Positions 7,498 through 16,787 of a stretch of DNA of 64,000 nucleotides are shown piece by piece (within the stretch, counting starts at the first letter, position 1; every line of letters starts with the position of its first letter). A program made the translations under genes and the position numbers. The DNA lies in contig WOYE01000002.1 in the NCBI GenBank assembly GCA_009740415.1, positions 1-64,000 of the forward strand. Direction: 5' to 3'. The notes below the pieces were generated by a model. The model worked only from the letters and a program-made list of their open reading frames with translations. It was not told the origin of the DNA and searched no databases. The stretch is from Planococcaceae bacterium Storch 2/2-2. GTDB lineage: Bacteria; Bacillota; Bacilli; Bacillales_A; Planococcaceae.

Positions 7498-7866
7498 ATG
7501 AAAAAACATTGGCTCGCCGCAATCGGTATGAGTACGTTGTTCGTGCTCGGCGCTTGCGGGAACGATTCCGAAGATGTGACGCCACCTGTTCAAGAAGGGA
7601 TGGAGTTGGAGGCGGAACAGACGGGTGAAGAAATAGACCCGAATGCACCGACGAAAACGTTCAAAGTGAAAGATGGAGAGTATGCGACATTTTTAGAGTC
7701 GTATGAAAAAGAATTGCACGATGACGGGTGGGAGACGACACTCGACGGAAAGCCGGATTTCTTAACGGTCCAAAAGGGAGACCGCGAGTTGAAAGTGATG
7801 CCTGTCGAATTAGATGGGGAAGTTGTCGTTCATATGTATGAAGAGACGATAGAACTAGAAAAATAA
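7498..7866 (+). CDS. Lipoprotein, unknown function
   Basis: A 122-residue product starts at ATG 7498 with AGGAGGG seven bases upstream; an in-frame ATG at 7477 also has AAGGAGG and would add seven residues. MKKHWLAAIG plus a hydrophobic core and the lipobox LGAC predict a lipoprotein (cleavage before Cys18). The mature part is acidic, with a linker (VTPPVQEGMELEAEQTGEE) and a small alpha/beta domain (KTFKVKDGEYATFLESYEKEL and following). Its partner is unknown. It is an independent gene between units C and D, with its own terminator. Confidence 0.82.
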   Translation: MKKHWLAAIGMSTLFVLGACGNDSEDVTPPVQEGMELEAEQTGEEIDPNAPTKTFKVKDGEYATFLESYEKELHDDGWETTLDGKPDFLTVQKGDRELKVMPVELDGEVVVHMYEETIELEK

Positions 7867-7869
7867 GGA

Positions 7870-7907
7870 AGGCGACTTTTTCTTTGACGAGAAAAAGTCG
7901 TTTTTTT
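7870..7907 (+). terminator. Terminator of the lipoprotein gene
   Basis: GCGACTTTTTC and GAAAAAGTCG pair around TTTGACGA, then a T run. Confidence 0.92.
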
Positions 7908-7962
7908 GTAGAAATGTGCGTTTATCGCCTAAAGAGTGACGTTTTTACTAATTTCTTCTGCT

Positions 7963-7990
7963 TTGAATGTTGGTCAAAAGTCCGTATAAT
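7963..7990 (+). promoter_or_regulatory. SigA-type promoter of unit D
   Basis: TTGAAT (7963-7968), 16-base spacer, TATAAT (7985-7990). Transcription would begin near 7997, about 23 nt before DV, so the RNA would contain DV, DVI and the exon but no other intron domain. Confidence 0.75.
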
Positions 7991-8011
7991 GAGGGTAGGG
8001 AAGTATGGCAA

Positions 8012-8098
8012 CTGATGGCACGCCGTATGCGTTCAAAGACGCACGTACGGTGTAGGTCTATGATAACTATTTGTTGGCGCAAATAGGAAAGTAGAAAT
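8012..8098 (+). ncRNA. Group II intron domain V-VI, unit D (altered tetraloop)
   Basis: Linker CTGATGG (8012-8018); DV 8020-8053 with stem ACGCCGTA/TACGGTGT, inner stem GCGTT/GACGC and bulge ACG. The terminal loop reads CAAA instead of GAAA, breaking the GNRA rule. DVI 8054-8098 has upper stem CTATTTG/CAAATAG and lower stem CTA/TAG, ending AAAT. Junction 8098/8099. A stop codon in the exon frame (TAG 8083-8085) lies inside DVI, so translation cannot run through from upstream. Confidence 0.85.
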
Positions 8099-11000
8099 AG
8101 CAAACCTGAACAACCGTGGAATCCGGAAGAACAAGGTTACAACGATCCGGCAACGCCACTCGATTTGAAAAAATTAGAAGCAGCGATCCGCGATGCGGAA
8201 AGTGCAAAGAGCGACGAACACGCTTCACAGCGCGAACAAATTCGAATCAACGTCTTATTAGAAAAACTTCATCGTGAACATTCATGGCAAGGAATTCAAC
8301 GATGGGAAGCACACTTCTATACGAAAGCGTTACATGAAGCGGCAGACGACGCACGACAAAGTTTATTCGAATTAGCGAAAGAAGCATTACAAGAAGCAAT
8401 TTATTGGGCGAACAAATACCCGAACAATAAAGACATTGAAAGAGCGAAAGAAAAAGCAGAGAAAGAATTAAAGAATCCGAAGACGACGCACGAACGTATC
8501 GATCAAGTGAAAGACGAACTGATTAGTGCGATCCGAGAAGAAGAAAAAATCCATTTAGCAGAAGATATTCGGAAAGAACTTAAAAGTTTAGAAGAAGCGA
8601 TTCTCGTCGCTGAAAAGTATCCCGAATCAGACGGCATTAAAGAAGCGTTAAAAGAAGCGAAGAAAGTACGTGACGCTGTCAAAGAAGGCGAAGTCTCACC
8701 TGAAACGAAAAAAGAAATCTCGGAAGCGAAAGATAAACTCATCCGTGAGTTAGCGTATGCACTTGCACCAGCGGATAAGTATGACGTTAACGCATTAGAG
8801 GAGAAGTTAGAAGAAGCTAGAACTTACAGAGCGAAAGCAAGCCGTGCACCAATTATTGAAAAGATGCTTGATGATGCGATGAAGAACGGATACGGAGTTC
8901 TTAGTGATTCGAGTAAAAAAGACGTGAAATACAATTACACGGAAGCGATTAAGCGAATTGATGATGTCATTCAAGTAATTCAAAACCTTCCAGATTTAGA
9001 GCTTGTGAAAAAGTTAGAAGCACTCATTGAAGAAGCTGAAACGTTAAGAGCGAACAAAGACTTATCGTTCGTATCGAAAGCGAAGCTTTACGAAGCGTTA
9101 TCTGAGGCGAACTATGTGAAAGCAGACCATTTATCAACAGATGAAGATTATATACTCGCTTATAACAAGTTAGAAGTTGCGATTTCTTCAGTCGAAGAAG
9201 CGAACCCTGATTTACCAGCGACTGATCGCGATCGTGAGTTGCTGAAGAAGGCGATTGAAGCGGCCGAAGAAATGTTGAAACGAGAAGGTTTATCGAAAAA
9301 AGATGGTGAAATTTTAAACGCTGAAATTGCGAAGGGCGAAGCGATGCTAGAAAAAGAAGGCGCAATGAAAGTAGAAATGCAACGTACGACAGAATCGATT
9401 TACGCAGCCGTCGATAACGCAAAAGCAGCGAACCACTTGCCAGCGACACAAGAACAAATCGATCGCCTTAATGAATTGTTAAAAGAAGCGAATACGCAAC
9501 GCGAACGTCCAGGTATTTCATTCGAAGACTTAAAGACGTTGGATTATGCGATTGAAAAAGGACAGCAGCTAATCGATCATGAAGCTCCTAAACGAGCGGA
9601 GTATGATGAAGCAATTAAAGTATTAGAAGAAGCGCTCGAACAAACAGCTCCGATGAATCCAATCGAAGACCCTTCAAAACTGGCTACAGCTGAAGATAAA
9701 TATTTATTGAAAGCAAAAATGCGTGAACTTTCAGGACAACGGATTCATGTCGTTGCAAGTGAAGTCGAGCGAATTGACCGAGCGAACCGAGATGCGAACA
9801 CTGTTTTACTCGATCCACGCGCAACGAAATCACAGGTGAAAAAGCAAATCGACTACTTGGATAAAATGTTACAGTCGTTAGAGAAAAAAGCGACTCCTGA
9901 ACAAATTCAAGAGATGCGTGATTTAGCGAAACGAGCAGCGATCCAACTGAAACGTTTAAACCCGGTAGAAGCGAAAAAATTAAACGACGAATACCAAATG
10001 ATGAAAACGTTGTTAGAAGGCTACGATGCAAAACAGTTAGACATCTCTGAAAAAACAGCGAATGAACGCATTTACAAGTTACAAACGGCGTTAAACGACA
10101 CGATCAAACAAGCGACAGACGAAGAGAAAGAGAAGCTGAAAGATAAAATTAAAGAGTTAGAACGGGATAAAGAAAACTTATCGCCAGAGGATAAAAAAGA
10201 GTTAGAAGACCTTTTAGAAAAAGGGAAAGAACTAGCAGACGATTTATTAGCTAATGATATTGATGTAGAAGATATGATGAATCAGCTTGAAAAGTGGAAA
10301 GAAAAAACGAAACTGGCAACGAGTAAGCAAGAATTGAAGAAGGTGCTAGAGAGAGCACAAAGTCAGTTAGATAACAATAAAGAGTTGAATACAAATCGAC
10401 TAAAGAATGCAATTCAAGCAGGTCAGAAAGCTTATGAAAATGAAAAGGCTAACCAAGCAACGGTTGACCGTGCGATTCAGGATTTGAAAGATGCCTTAGC
10501 AGAGTTAGAACAACAAATTGGAGAGAAACAAGAAGCAGATAAAGAAAAAGGGGTATTAGAAGTTCTAATTAAGCAAGCAGAATTGAAGCTCAAAGAAAAT
10601 ATTTCGAAAGGGAGTCGAGGGAAGTTAGAGAGTGCAATTACTTATGGAAAGAATGTTCTTCAGGACCCGACGATTTCAGCTGATGTTGTAAAAGAGGCGA
10701 ATCAGAAATTAAAAGATGCAATTGACGCTGCTGAGTTGTTAGTAAGTGAAGGTACAAAACGAGAATTGTTTGATACGGTTCAAAAAGCAGAGCGTCTATC
10801 GAAAGAAGGTCTTTATACGCAAAGTCAAAAAAATGAGTTGAGCACGTGGGCGAAGCAAGCAGGTACAGTTTATAGTTCAGATGAGCTACTAGAAAGTCAA
10901 GCAAGAGCAGAAATCGAGAAGTTTAATGCGATCTTTGCCCAACTCATCGAACTGGCTTCAGACTTTGATTATAATCAATTGCGTAATAAGAACAATTCTT

Positions 11001-11701
11001 TAAAAGCGATTCGAGAGCTCTTTGAAGATGACACATTTGATGCAAAAGAACTTGATAAAGTGTTAAACGCTACGCAACAATTGTTAGAGACTCAAAAGCA
11101 TCCAGACCGACGAGCACCGAAAACGGAGGTTCAAGAGAAGACCCAAGAAATTGAAACGTTATTAACAAAATATAAAGGTATTGAGCAGGAGCATTGGAAT
11201 GAAGAGAAAGAACGATTAAAAAAATATATTGCGTATATGGACTATATGGTTTCAGGAAAAGAATGGAAACCGGAAGGTAGCAATATTGAATTGCCACAGT
11301 TTGAATTTCAAACAGAAGAAGATAAAAATTCTATAATAAAACATTTGGAAAATTCTGAAGCATTGCGAAATAAGGCAATCAGTATAGAAGAAGTACCTTT
11401 AAAAGAGCTCATAAATCACAATGCGAATTTGAGAAAAGCAATCGAATCCATAGATAAGATGACAGAAGAAGACAAAGTTAAATTAACAAAGAAAGTTGAA
11501 GATAGTAACGCATCATTATCCAATGTTGAAGACGAAGAACTTTATAATGCTCTTCAAAAATTAATAGAAGAAGCAAAAGGATATCTTAAAGAAGCGAATG
11601 GTAGTGATGATACATTTATTTGGCCAGGAATGAATCGATTCACCTTTATAGAATTAATGAGCGAATTAGATGCTATGATTTTAAAGGTATCGTCAAAGTA
11701 A
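8099..11701 (+). CDS. 3' exon D: 1200-residue coiled-coil surface segment with FIVAR-like repeats
   Basis: The frame begins AGC AAA CCT GAA CAA CCG, has no upstream start (a stop sits in DVI), and stays open for 1200 codons. The first 20 residues are a Pro-rich hinge (PEQPWNPEEQG). The rest is almost all Lys/Glu/Ala-rich helix, with repeating units of about 65-75 residues ending in forms of LKDAIDAAELLV or LKDALAELEQQI. This is typical of FIVAR-type modules that form long fibrous stalks on Gram-positive surfaces. The segment about 810-880 (EVLIKQAELKLKENISKG and on) is the clearest. No signal peptide, LPxTG or membrane segment exists. From about 10,250 onward the codon choice becomes more AT-rich than in the first half. 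A spacer or adhesin-stalk role is inferred. Confidence 0.8.
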   Translation, partial: SKPEQPWNPEEQGYNDPATPLDLKKLEAAIRDAESAKSDEHASQREQIRINVLLEKLHREHSWQGIQRWEAHFYTKALHEAADDARQSLFELAKEALQEAIYWANKYPNNKDIERAKEKAEKELKNPKTTHERIDQVKDELISAIREEEKIHLAEDIRKELKSLEEAILVAEKYPESDGIKEALKEAKKVRDAVKEGEVSPETKKEISEAKDKLIRELAYALAPADKYDVNALEEKLEEARTYRAKASRAPIIEKMLDDAMKNGYGVLSDSSKKDVKYNYTEAIKRIDDVIQVIQNLPDLELVKKLEALIEEAETLRANKDLSFVSKAKLYEALSEANYVKADHLSTDEDYILAYNKLEVAISSVEEANPDLPATDRDRELLKKAIEAAEEMLKREGLSKKDGEILNAEIAKGEAMLEKEGAMKVEMQRTTESIYAAVDNAKAANHLPATQEQIDRLNELLKEANTQRERPGISFEDLKTLDYAIEKGQQLIDHEAPKRAEYDEAIKVLEEALEQTAPMNPIEDPSKLATAEDKYLLKAKMRELSGQRIHVVASEVERIDRANRDANTVLLDPRATKSQVKKQIDYLDKMLQSLEKKATPEQIQEMRDLAKRAAIQLKRLNPVEAKKLNDEYQMMKTLLEGYDAKQLDISEKTANERIYKLQTALNDTIKQATDEEKEKLKDKIKELERDKENLSPEDKKELEDLLEKGKELADDLLANDIDVEDMMNQLEKWKEKTKLATSKQELKKVLERAQSQLDNNKELNTNRLKNAIQAGQKAYENEKANQATVDRAIQDLKDALAELEQQIGEKQEADKEKGVLEVLIKQAELKLKENISKGSRGKLESAITYGKNVLQDPTISADVVKEANQKLKDAIDAAELLVSEGTKRELFDTVQKAERLSKEGLYTQSQKNELSTWAKQAGTVYSSDELLESQARAEIEKFNAIFAQLIELASDFDYNQLRNKNNSLKAIRELFEDDTFDAKELDKVLNATQQLLETQKHPDRRAPKTEVQEKTQEIETLLTKYKGIEQEHWNEEKERLKKYIAYMDYMVSGKEWKPEGSNIELPQFEFQTEEDKNSIIKHLENSEALRNKAISIEEVPLKELINHNANLRKAIESIDKMTEEDKVKLTKKVEDSNASLSNVEDEELYNALQKLIEEAKGYLKEANGSDDTFIWPGMNRFTFIELMSELDAMILKVSSK

Positions 11702-11712
11702 CTTTAATTTTA

Positions 11713-11743
11713 AGAAAGGAAGCGGTTTTCGCTTCCTTTCTTT
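11713..11743 (+). terminator. Terminator of unit D
   Basis: AAAGGAAGCG and CGCTTCCTTT pair around GTTTT, followed by CTTT. Confidence 0.9.
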
Positions 11744-11887
11744 GAATCGTCAAAAAGGTTTCGGTTCGGCTACTAGGACGATTGGGCAGAAGATGGTATG
11801 ATAGTCTAGGTAGATTTTTGTTTTCTAGGGGACCCTAGGGAAGAATTTGTATTTAAATGAGTCGAGGAGAAAAGGAGTGGAAGTGGT

Positions 11888-14305
11888 TTGAAAAAGCAGT
11901 CATCGAAGTGGGGCGCGGTTTGTTCGTTAGCGCTCGCTTTTCAGCTCGTCGTTCCACCGGTTGCAACGGTTGCGTCGGAGGTCGAGGAGGAAGTGGTTCC
12001 TACGCATGCTGAAGCGGCGGAGCCTGAAGCGGATCGTTTGGAAGAAGAACTACATGTAGACGATGTTCCGCCTGCTGTGGAGTCGGCGCCTGTTCTTCCA
12101 GAACGTGAGGAAGGGGTCGATTCTGAACCGGTCGAGTCACCGGTCGTCCTTCCTGAAGAGGAGACGGTATCGGACGAAGCCGATGTTGAGCGTGACATCC
12201 TTGAAGCATCAGATCCGGCGGATGATTCACTTCTTGAAGAAGAAGTTGTCGTGGAGAACGCCGTTGCCGATCAAGCAGCAGCAGATGCTGCGGTTTGGGG
12301 AATGGACGGTCGTGTCGTTAAAGCGTATCAGACCGGTGAAGTCGAATACGAGTTCGCTTTCCGTCATGCGCCACAAGAAGGGTTTGACGCGGTTGATTTA
12401 GAAGAGGCGACGTTTTATTTAGATTTACCTGCTGGTGTGCAATATGAAGGTGCGACGTTCGGCGGCCGGTACGATGCGGCCAACCATCGTGTCATTTGGG
12501 TGAACCCAGGTGGTATTCCGACGAGTCATGCGAACTTCGATCCGTCGACGCCACGTCGCGTGAACGTTCAATTGAAATATACGAACACCGAACATTTGGT
12601 GAAAGTGAAAGCGTACGCTTCGTACACACCGAAAGGAAGTACGCAGCGATTTACGAACGCCTTTCAATTGGAGCACGGCTTTGAAGGGACACGCCCTCAA
12701 TTGTCTGAAGGTGTGACGATTAAAGGGAGTTTAGCCGAGCGCCCAGGATTGCCATCGACGTTCCCTGTCTTAGCGGGTGAGCGATTTACGTACGATGTCG
12801 AGTACAGTTTGTATTCGCCAAAAACGCCGTTTACGAACGCTCAGTTGTTCGTCCAGTTAACGGACAAGATGAAATTTGATAAGCACGTTCAGTTAACAGG
12901 AGACTTTTCAACGTATCGTTACGATGCGGCGAATCATCGTTTCATTTTTGATTTCAAACCTGAACTTCATGAAGCGAACGGAATGATGAAAATTAACAAC
13001 TTGTATTTCCCGAACTATCAAACGGCATCTGGGACGGACAGTGTCATTCAAATGACGCTTCATTACGGCGATTCGAAAGTCGTCGGCATCGAGCCGGATA
13101 CGTTAACGGCGTTTGCGGTAGCGGATTGGCAACTGTCGAAGCGTAAAGTAGCCCCTTCTCAAGCGCCACGTGTCGGTGAAGAAGTGACGTACGAAATCGT
13201 CGCATCGGATACGAACCCACGTGAGTACGGCATGTTGTCGATCGATCAAGCCGAACTCGTTGAGAAGCTTCCGAAAGAAGCGAAGTTTGTCAATGCGTAC
13301 GAGTTGTCGTCAGATGGGATCGAGACGTCCGCTACGTACGATCCGGTGAACCACCAAGTCATCTTCCATCCGACGATTGCAGATGGTGACAAAGAGAAGA
13401 CGTTCCATCTGATCGTTCAATACGAAGAAGTTCCTGAACGAGGCGCTGTCTTTTTGAACTCTCACTATTTGTACAAACCGTTTGAAGCCGATGTAGAGGA
13501 ACGAAGCGCACGTCTCGTTCATCAAGTCGTTGCAGCCAATGCTGAAAGTGGAACACCAGGTGGAGAAGGAAACGATCCAGTTGCTCCGAACGTTGGTTCC
13601 ATCGAAGTGACGATGGCGGATGCGAAAGACGAGAGTAAGCGATTGAGCGGTGCAGTGATTGAGTTGCTCGATGACGAAGGAAACGTCGTGAAGCGTGTAA
13701 CGACGGACGAGACAGGCGTCGCTAAGTGGGGCGAATTAGCAGAAGGTACGTACACTTTGAAAGTCGTTCAAGCGCCTTCTAATTATCGTTTGGATCGTAC
13801 CGTTTATGAGTTAGACGTTGTAGCAGGAGACGTGTCGACGTTGACGTTACAACAACAAAAGCGTCCATCCGGCGGTGGCGGTGGAACAGAAGAACCTGAA
13901 TTACCAGTAGAGCCCGCTGAACCAGGTGATGGTGAAGGGACGAACCCTGTCGATCCGGATGAACCTTCGGGTGGGGGAGAGACACCAGGCGTCGACGGTG
14001 AACCGAAACCGGATGCACCAGGTGATGGAGAGAGCATCGACGGAACGCCTTCTCAACCGTCTACACCACCACAAGTAGGTGGAGCGAACAACCCTCCGAC
14101 GTCTAATCACGGCTCGAATGGAGGAGCGACGTCACAAGGTGGCGTCGAACAAGGGAAAACGAAACCTTCTACGAATGGAAAGGAACAACTTCCACAAACA
14201 GGAGAAACGTCGTGGATCGTCTCTTTATGGGGTGGACTCGCGTTGTTAGGAGCGGGATGGCTTTTATTCCGACGTTCTGCACGTAAAGCATCGAACGAAC
14301 GATAA
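11888..14305 (+). CDS. LPxTG-anchored adhesin-like protein
   Basis: This is an 805-residue complete surface protein. The TTG start follows AAAGGAG at good spacing and begins MKKQSSKWG, then a hydrophobic signal core and cleavage near VASEVEEE. Residues 30-135 are acidic low complexity. About 136-550 hold repeated beta-sandwich domains of the DUF11/isopeptide adhesin type (two similar units: FGGRYDAANHRVIWV, STYRYDAANHRFIFD). About 563-655 is a SpaA/Cna-B domain (SGAVIELLDDEGNVVKRVTTDETG). A Gly/Pro-rich wall-spanning stretch follows, then LPQTGE, a membrane helix and RRSARKASNER, the full sortase signal. It has its own start, so it is not part of the DV-exon set, although it lies in the array. 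An extended -10 (TGgTATGAT) occurs about 95 nt upstream. Confidence 0.9.
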   Translation: MKKQSSKWGAVCSLALAFQLVVPPVATVASEVEEEVVPTHAEAAEPEADRLEEELHVDDVPPAVESAPVLPEREEGVDSEPVESPVVLPEEETVSDEADVERDILEASDPADDSLLEEEVVVENAVADQAAADAAVWGMDGRVVKAYQTGEVEYEFAFRHAPQEGFDAVDLEEATFYLDLPAGVQYEGATFGGRYDAANHRVIWVNPGGIPTSHANFDPSTPRRVNVQLKYTNTEHLVKVKAYASYTPKGSTQRFTNAFQLEHGFEGTRPQLSEGVTIKGSLAERPGLPSTFPVLAGERFTYDVEYSLYSPKTPFTNAQLFVQLTDKMKFDKHVQLTGDFSTYRYDAANHRFIFDFKPELHEANGMMKINNLYFPNYQTASGTDSVIQMTLHYGDSKVVGIEPDTLTAFAVADWQLSKRKVAPSQAPRVGEEVTYEIVASDTNPREYGMLSIDQAELVEKLPKEAKFVNAYELSSDGIETSATYDPVNHQVIFHPTIADGDKEKTFHLIVQYEEVPERGAVFLNSHYLYKPFEADVEERSARLVHQVVAANAESGTPGGEGNDPVAPNVGSIEVTMADAKDESKRLSGAVIELLDDEGNVVKRVTTDETGVAKWGELAEGTYTLKVVQAPSNYRLDRTVYELDVVAGDVSTLTLQQQKRPSGGGGGTEEPELPVEPAEPGDGEGTNPVDPDEPSGGGETPGVDGEPKPDAPGDGESIDGTPSQPSTPPQVGGANNPPTSNHGSNGGATSQGGVEQGKTKPSTNGKEQLPQTGETSWIVSLWGGLALLGAGWLLFRRSARKASNER

Positions 14306-14345
14306 GTGCCCGTTTCATCAAGTGGAATTACGTTTCGAATGAATG

Positions 14346-14390
14346 AAAAAAAGAAGTCTTCTCGCAGATGTAGCGAGAGGACTTCTTTTT
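14346..14390. terminator. Bidirectional terminator between convergent genes
   Basis: AAGAAGTCTTCTCGC pairs with GCGAGAGGACTTCTT, with A and T runs on the flanks. It serves the LPxTG gene and the minus-strand transglutaminase-like gene. Confidence 0.9.
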
Positions 14391-14394
14391 CGTA

Positions 14395-16284
14395 TTATTG
14401 GACGAAGAAATCGAAATAGATCGGAACGTCGAGTTCGTTACCATCTTCATCTGCCCAATTGTTCAATAGGACGTATATGCGATCGCCGACTCGGTATGGT
14501 TGCTTCGGCGCAATCGTCAACTGGTCATTCGGTCGTTTCGTCGGGAGTGAAATGGTCGCCTCTATCGCTTCACCTTTATGGTTGAAGAGCGCTACGCTTG
14601 AGCGTTCCGTCTGTTGGACGTTCGCATTGAATGCAATCGTCCACACTTTTGTCGGTTCCGCCACCGGTGTCTCTTCTGAAAAAGCAGTGTACTCTTTTAA
14701 TTTTTCTTGAAGGGTAGGAGTCGGTTCAGGAAGAGGCGGTGTTCCTGGTTGTTCGGTCTCATCTTCTATATCGTCGATTTCTTCATTGCCTCGAATGAGA
14801 AGGGAATGTTTGTACTGTTGACCTTTATAGCTCATCACAATGTCAATCGGTCCACTTCCTTGGAAGTATAACGTTGACCCCGTCCGAGTGAAGTTGTTAC
14901 GATCGGCTACAATATTTAAGTCGACATCGTTTGTGACGTCGTATGATTTTCCATTTTCCCACGTTGCTAACGCATTGAGTTCGAACGCATCGTTCGTATG
15001 AACTTCAGTCGGCCACAACGTGATCGGTTTCAATGATGTGACGGTCGGTACGTAATGATGGTCCATAAATAACGTGAACCGTTTTTTGTCGGGATACCGT
15101 GAGTCGGTACGCGTCGAGTCATCATTCGGGAAGAGGAAAGAGATTTTCATATTTCGATAATGTTTTCGGTTAATTCGGTTCACGATTTTCCAAGCTTCGT
15201 CTTTCGTCATACTTTGATCGACGAGAACAGAAAGCTGTGGGTCGTATTTTTGAATCGCTTCGTTAAAACGTTCCATAATTTCTTCTTCCGTGTCTGCGAC
15301 AACGGAATGGATGCCGATGTCACGGCCGAATGAACGCATCCCTTTTTCTTCTAACAGTTGTTCGTAAACAGTCGTTGCTTTCGGATAAGGTGCATCTTTT
15401 TTATTGAGCCCTCCGTCTGTCCAAAAGTGTGTTTTTCGTAACGGTTTGTCTGGTAGAAGGAAGTAGTCGTAATAAATACGTCCGGGCTCATCTGGAATCG
15501 GATCGTCCCACGTGACGTCGAGGTGGAACCAATGTCCATCGACTTGTACGAGGTTCCAAGCGTGTCCGACGTTACGCGACGTCCCGCTAATGACGCGTGC
15601 TGGAATGCCGATTTCTTTAAAGAGTAAGGCAGCTGTACGAGAATAGCCACCGCAAAGTGACGTTCCTTTCGTTAATAAGTGGTACGGATTGTTGACCGCT
15701 TGGTTTAAGCTTTCGTCGTACGCCGTATTTAAAATAATATAGTCGTGAACGGCTTTCACTTTTTCGTGGTCATTCATCGACGGTTTAATAATAGAAGCGG
15801 CAATTTCTTTAATCCGTTTCTCTACAAACTGATCTTGCTCAAGTGTTTGTCCGTATTCAAACGTAAATTGAAACTCGATACGGTTCGACCAGTACACGTA
15901 TTTGAAACTATATTTTTTTACGTCGTATGAAAGCTCTTCATCTTTTTGACTAGCGAGTTTCATCGCTTGATAAACCGCTTCGTTAATTTTCAATTGAATG
16001 TCTTTCTGTGTCTCACCGTCTCGGTCGAGCGTGCGAGACATCGGAATGTCAAACGTTCCTTTTTTTTGTTTCATTTGTTTGAAAAGTTGTTCTGAAAGTT
16101 CGTTGATTGATAACGGTTCATCAGATGATTGGAGTTGGCGGCCGTACCAGTTATGCTTTTCTGCCATTTCGAGCAGTTGTTCATCGGTCAGTACAACCGT
16201 AGTAGGGGAAGCATGAGCAGTCCCGGTCGTGGGAAGAAATAAAATGGAAAAAATGAGTGCGAGAGAGAAAACAAATTTCCTCAT
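14395..16284 (-). CDS. Secreted transglutaminase-like protein
   Basis: 629 residues with a clear signal peptide (MRKFVFSLALIF..., cleavage near TAHAS). Residues about 175-280 form a transglutaminase/protease core with the Cys-His-Asp triad: C211 in SLCGGYS, H241 in VGHAWN, D256 in HLDVTWDD. The N-terminal 170 residues are helical. After the core come a mixed domain, a beta-sandwich with Big-like character (about 425-500), a Pro/Glu linker and a final beta domain (IPRNDQ-type Ig fold). It acts outside the cell and could crosslink or cleave wall or surface proteins; the substrate is unknown. It is transcribed against the DV array and lies downstream of a separate subtilisin gene on the same strand, with an orphan DV element between them. 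Confidence 0.88.
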   Translation of the reverse strand: MRKFVFSLALIFSILFLPTTGTAHASPTTVVLTDEQLLEMAEKHNWYGRQLQSSDEPLSINELSEQLFKQMKQKKGTFDIPMSRTLDRDGETQKDIQLKINEAVYQAMKLASQKDEELSYDVKKYSFKYVYWSNRIEFQFTFEYGQTLEQDQFVEKRIKEIAASIIKPSMNDHEKVKAVHDYIILNTAYDESLNQAVNNPYHLLTKGTSLCGGYSRTAALLFKEIGIPARVISGTSRNVGHAWNLVQVDGHWFHLDVTWDDPIPDEPGRIYYDYFLLPDKPLRKTHFWTDGGLNKKDAPYPKATTVYEQLLEEKGMRSFGRDIGIHSVVADTEEEIMERFNEAIQKYDPQLSVLVDQSMTKDEAWKIVNRINRKHYRNMKISFLFPNDDSTRTDSRYPDKKRFTLFMDHHYVPTVTSLKPITLWPTEVHTNDAFELNALATWENGKSYDVTNDVDLNIVADRNNFTRTGSTLYFQGSGPIDIVMSYKGQQYKHSLLIRGNEEIDDIEDETEQPGTPPLPEPTPTLQEKLKEYTAFSEETPVAEPTKVWTIAFNANVQQTERSSVALFNHKGEAIEATISLPTKRPNDQLTIAPKQPYRVGDRIYVLLNNWADEDGNELDVPIYFDFFVQ

Positions 16285-16612
16285 GTCGAAAAACCTCCTT
16301 ATGTAATGGTTGAGATGGATAAAAATCGTTTATACCGTCTCTCTATATAATAAGCGATACACCGTTATTTTGATAGGCGTAAAGTACTTTTCATATGTTT
16401 TTATTCAGGGTTCGTAAGATGTATAAAATTTAAATAATTTTTTAGTCGAAAGTTATAAAAAAGTAATTTTTTGACCATAAAAAATAAGGGATGAATGGGA
16501 ATATTCATGGCAGAAGTACTTAAAAATAAAGTGTATAAAACTGGACCTTCGCATGAAGCATTTCATATTCATTTCATGTATAATCGTAGTCGTAGGGGAA
16601 AATAGGTTTACA
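16285..16612 (+). other. Non-coding stretch upstream of orphan DV element
   Basis: AT-rich intergenic DNA between the transglutaminase-like gene and orphan unit E. It should carry the minus-strand promoter of the former near its left end (GAGGT-type ribosome binding site just upstream of ATG 16284). On the plus strand a TATAAT at 16578-16583 could be the -10 of unit E. No gene is supported. Confidence 0.5.
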
Positions 16613-16703
16613 TTGATTTCACGCTGTGTGCAATGAAAGTTGCTCGCACAGTGTATACTCGTCATAGTCCTTAGCGGGATAAAGCGAGGAGAACGAGAAG
16701 CAT
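16613..16703 (+). ncRNA. Orphan group II intron domain V-VI, unit E
   Basis: DV 16621-16654 is structurally intact: stem ACGCTGTG/CACAGTGT, inner stem GCAAT/GTTGC, GAAA loop, bulge TCG. The linker is altered (TTGATTTC instead of CTGATGG). DVI has lower stem CTCGT/ACGAG, but the 3' end is longer than in other copies (AAGCAT) and the next codon in the usual phase is TAG. No exon-sized frame follows, and a terminator starts 48 bases downstream. It either gives a stop-only exon or is a remnant whose exon was lost. Confidence 0.75.
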
Positions 16704-16750
16704 TAGGCAAAAACTTCTCAGTTGCGTTTCGCAACTTTATGAACGTATAG

Positions 16751-16786
16751 AACGACCGAATCGTTGGCGCGATTCGGTCGTTTTTT
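16751..16786 (+). terminator. Terminator downstream of orphan unit E
   Basis: AACGACCGAATCG and CGATTCGGTCGTT pair, then a plus-strand T run. Its polarity fits a short plus-strand transcript from unit E; a weaker T-rich tract on the minus strand may also end the subtilisin gene. Confidence 0.85.
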
Positions 16787-16787
16787 G

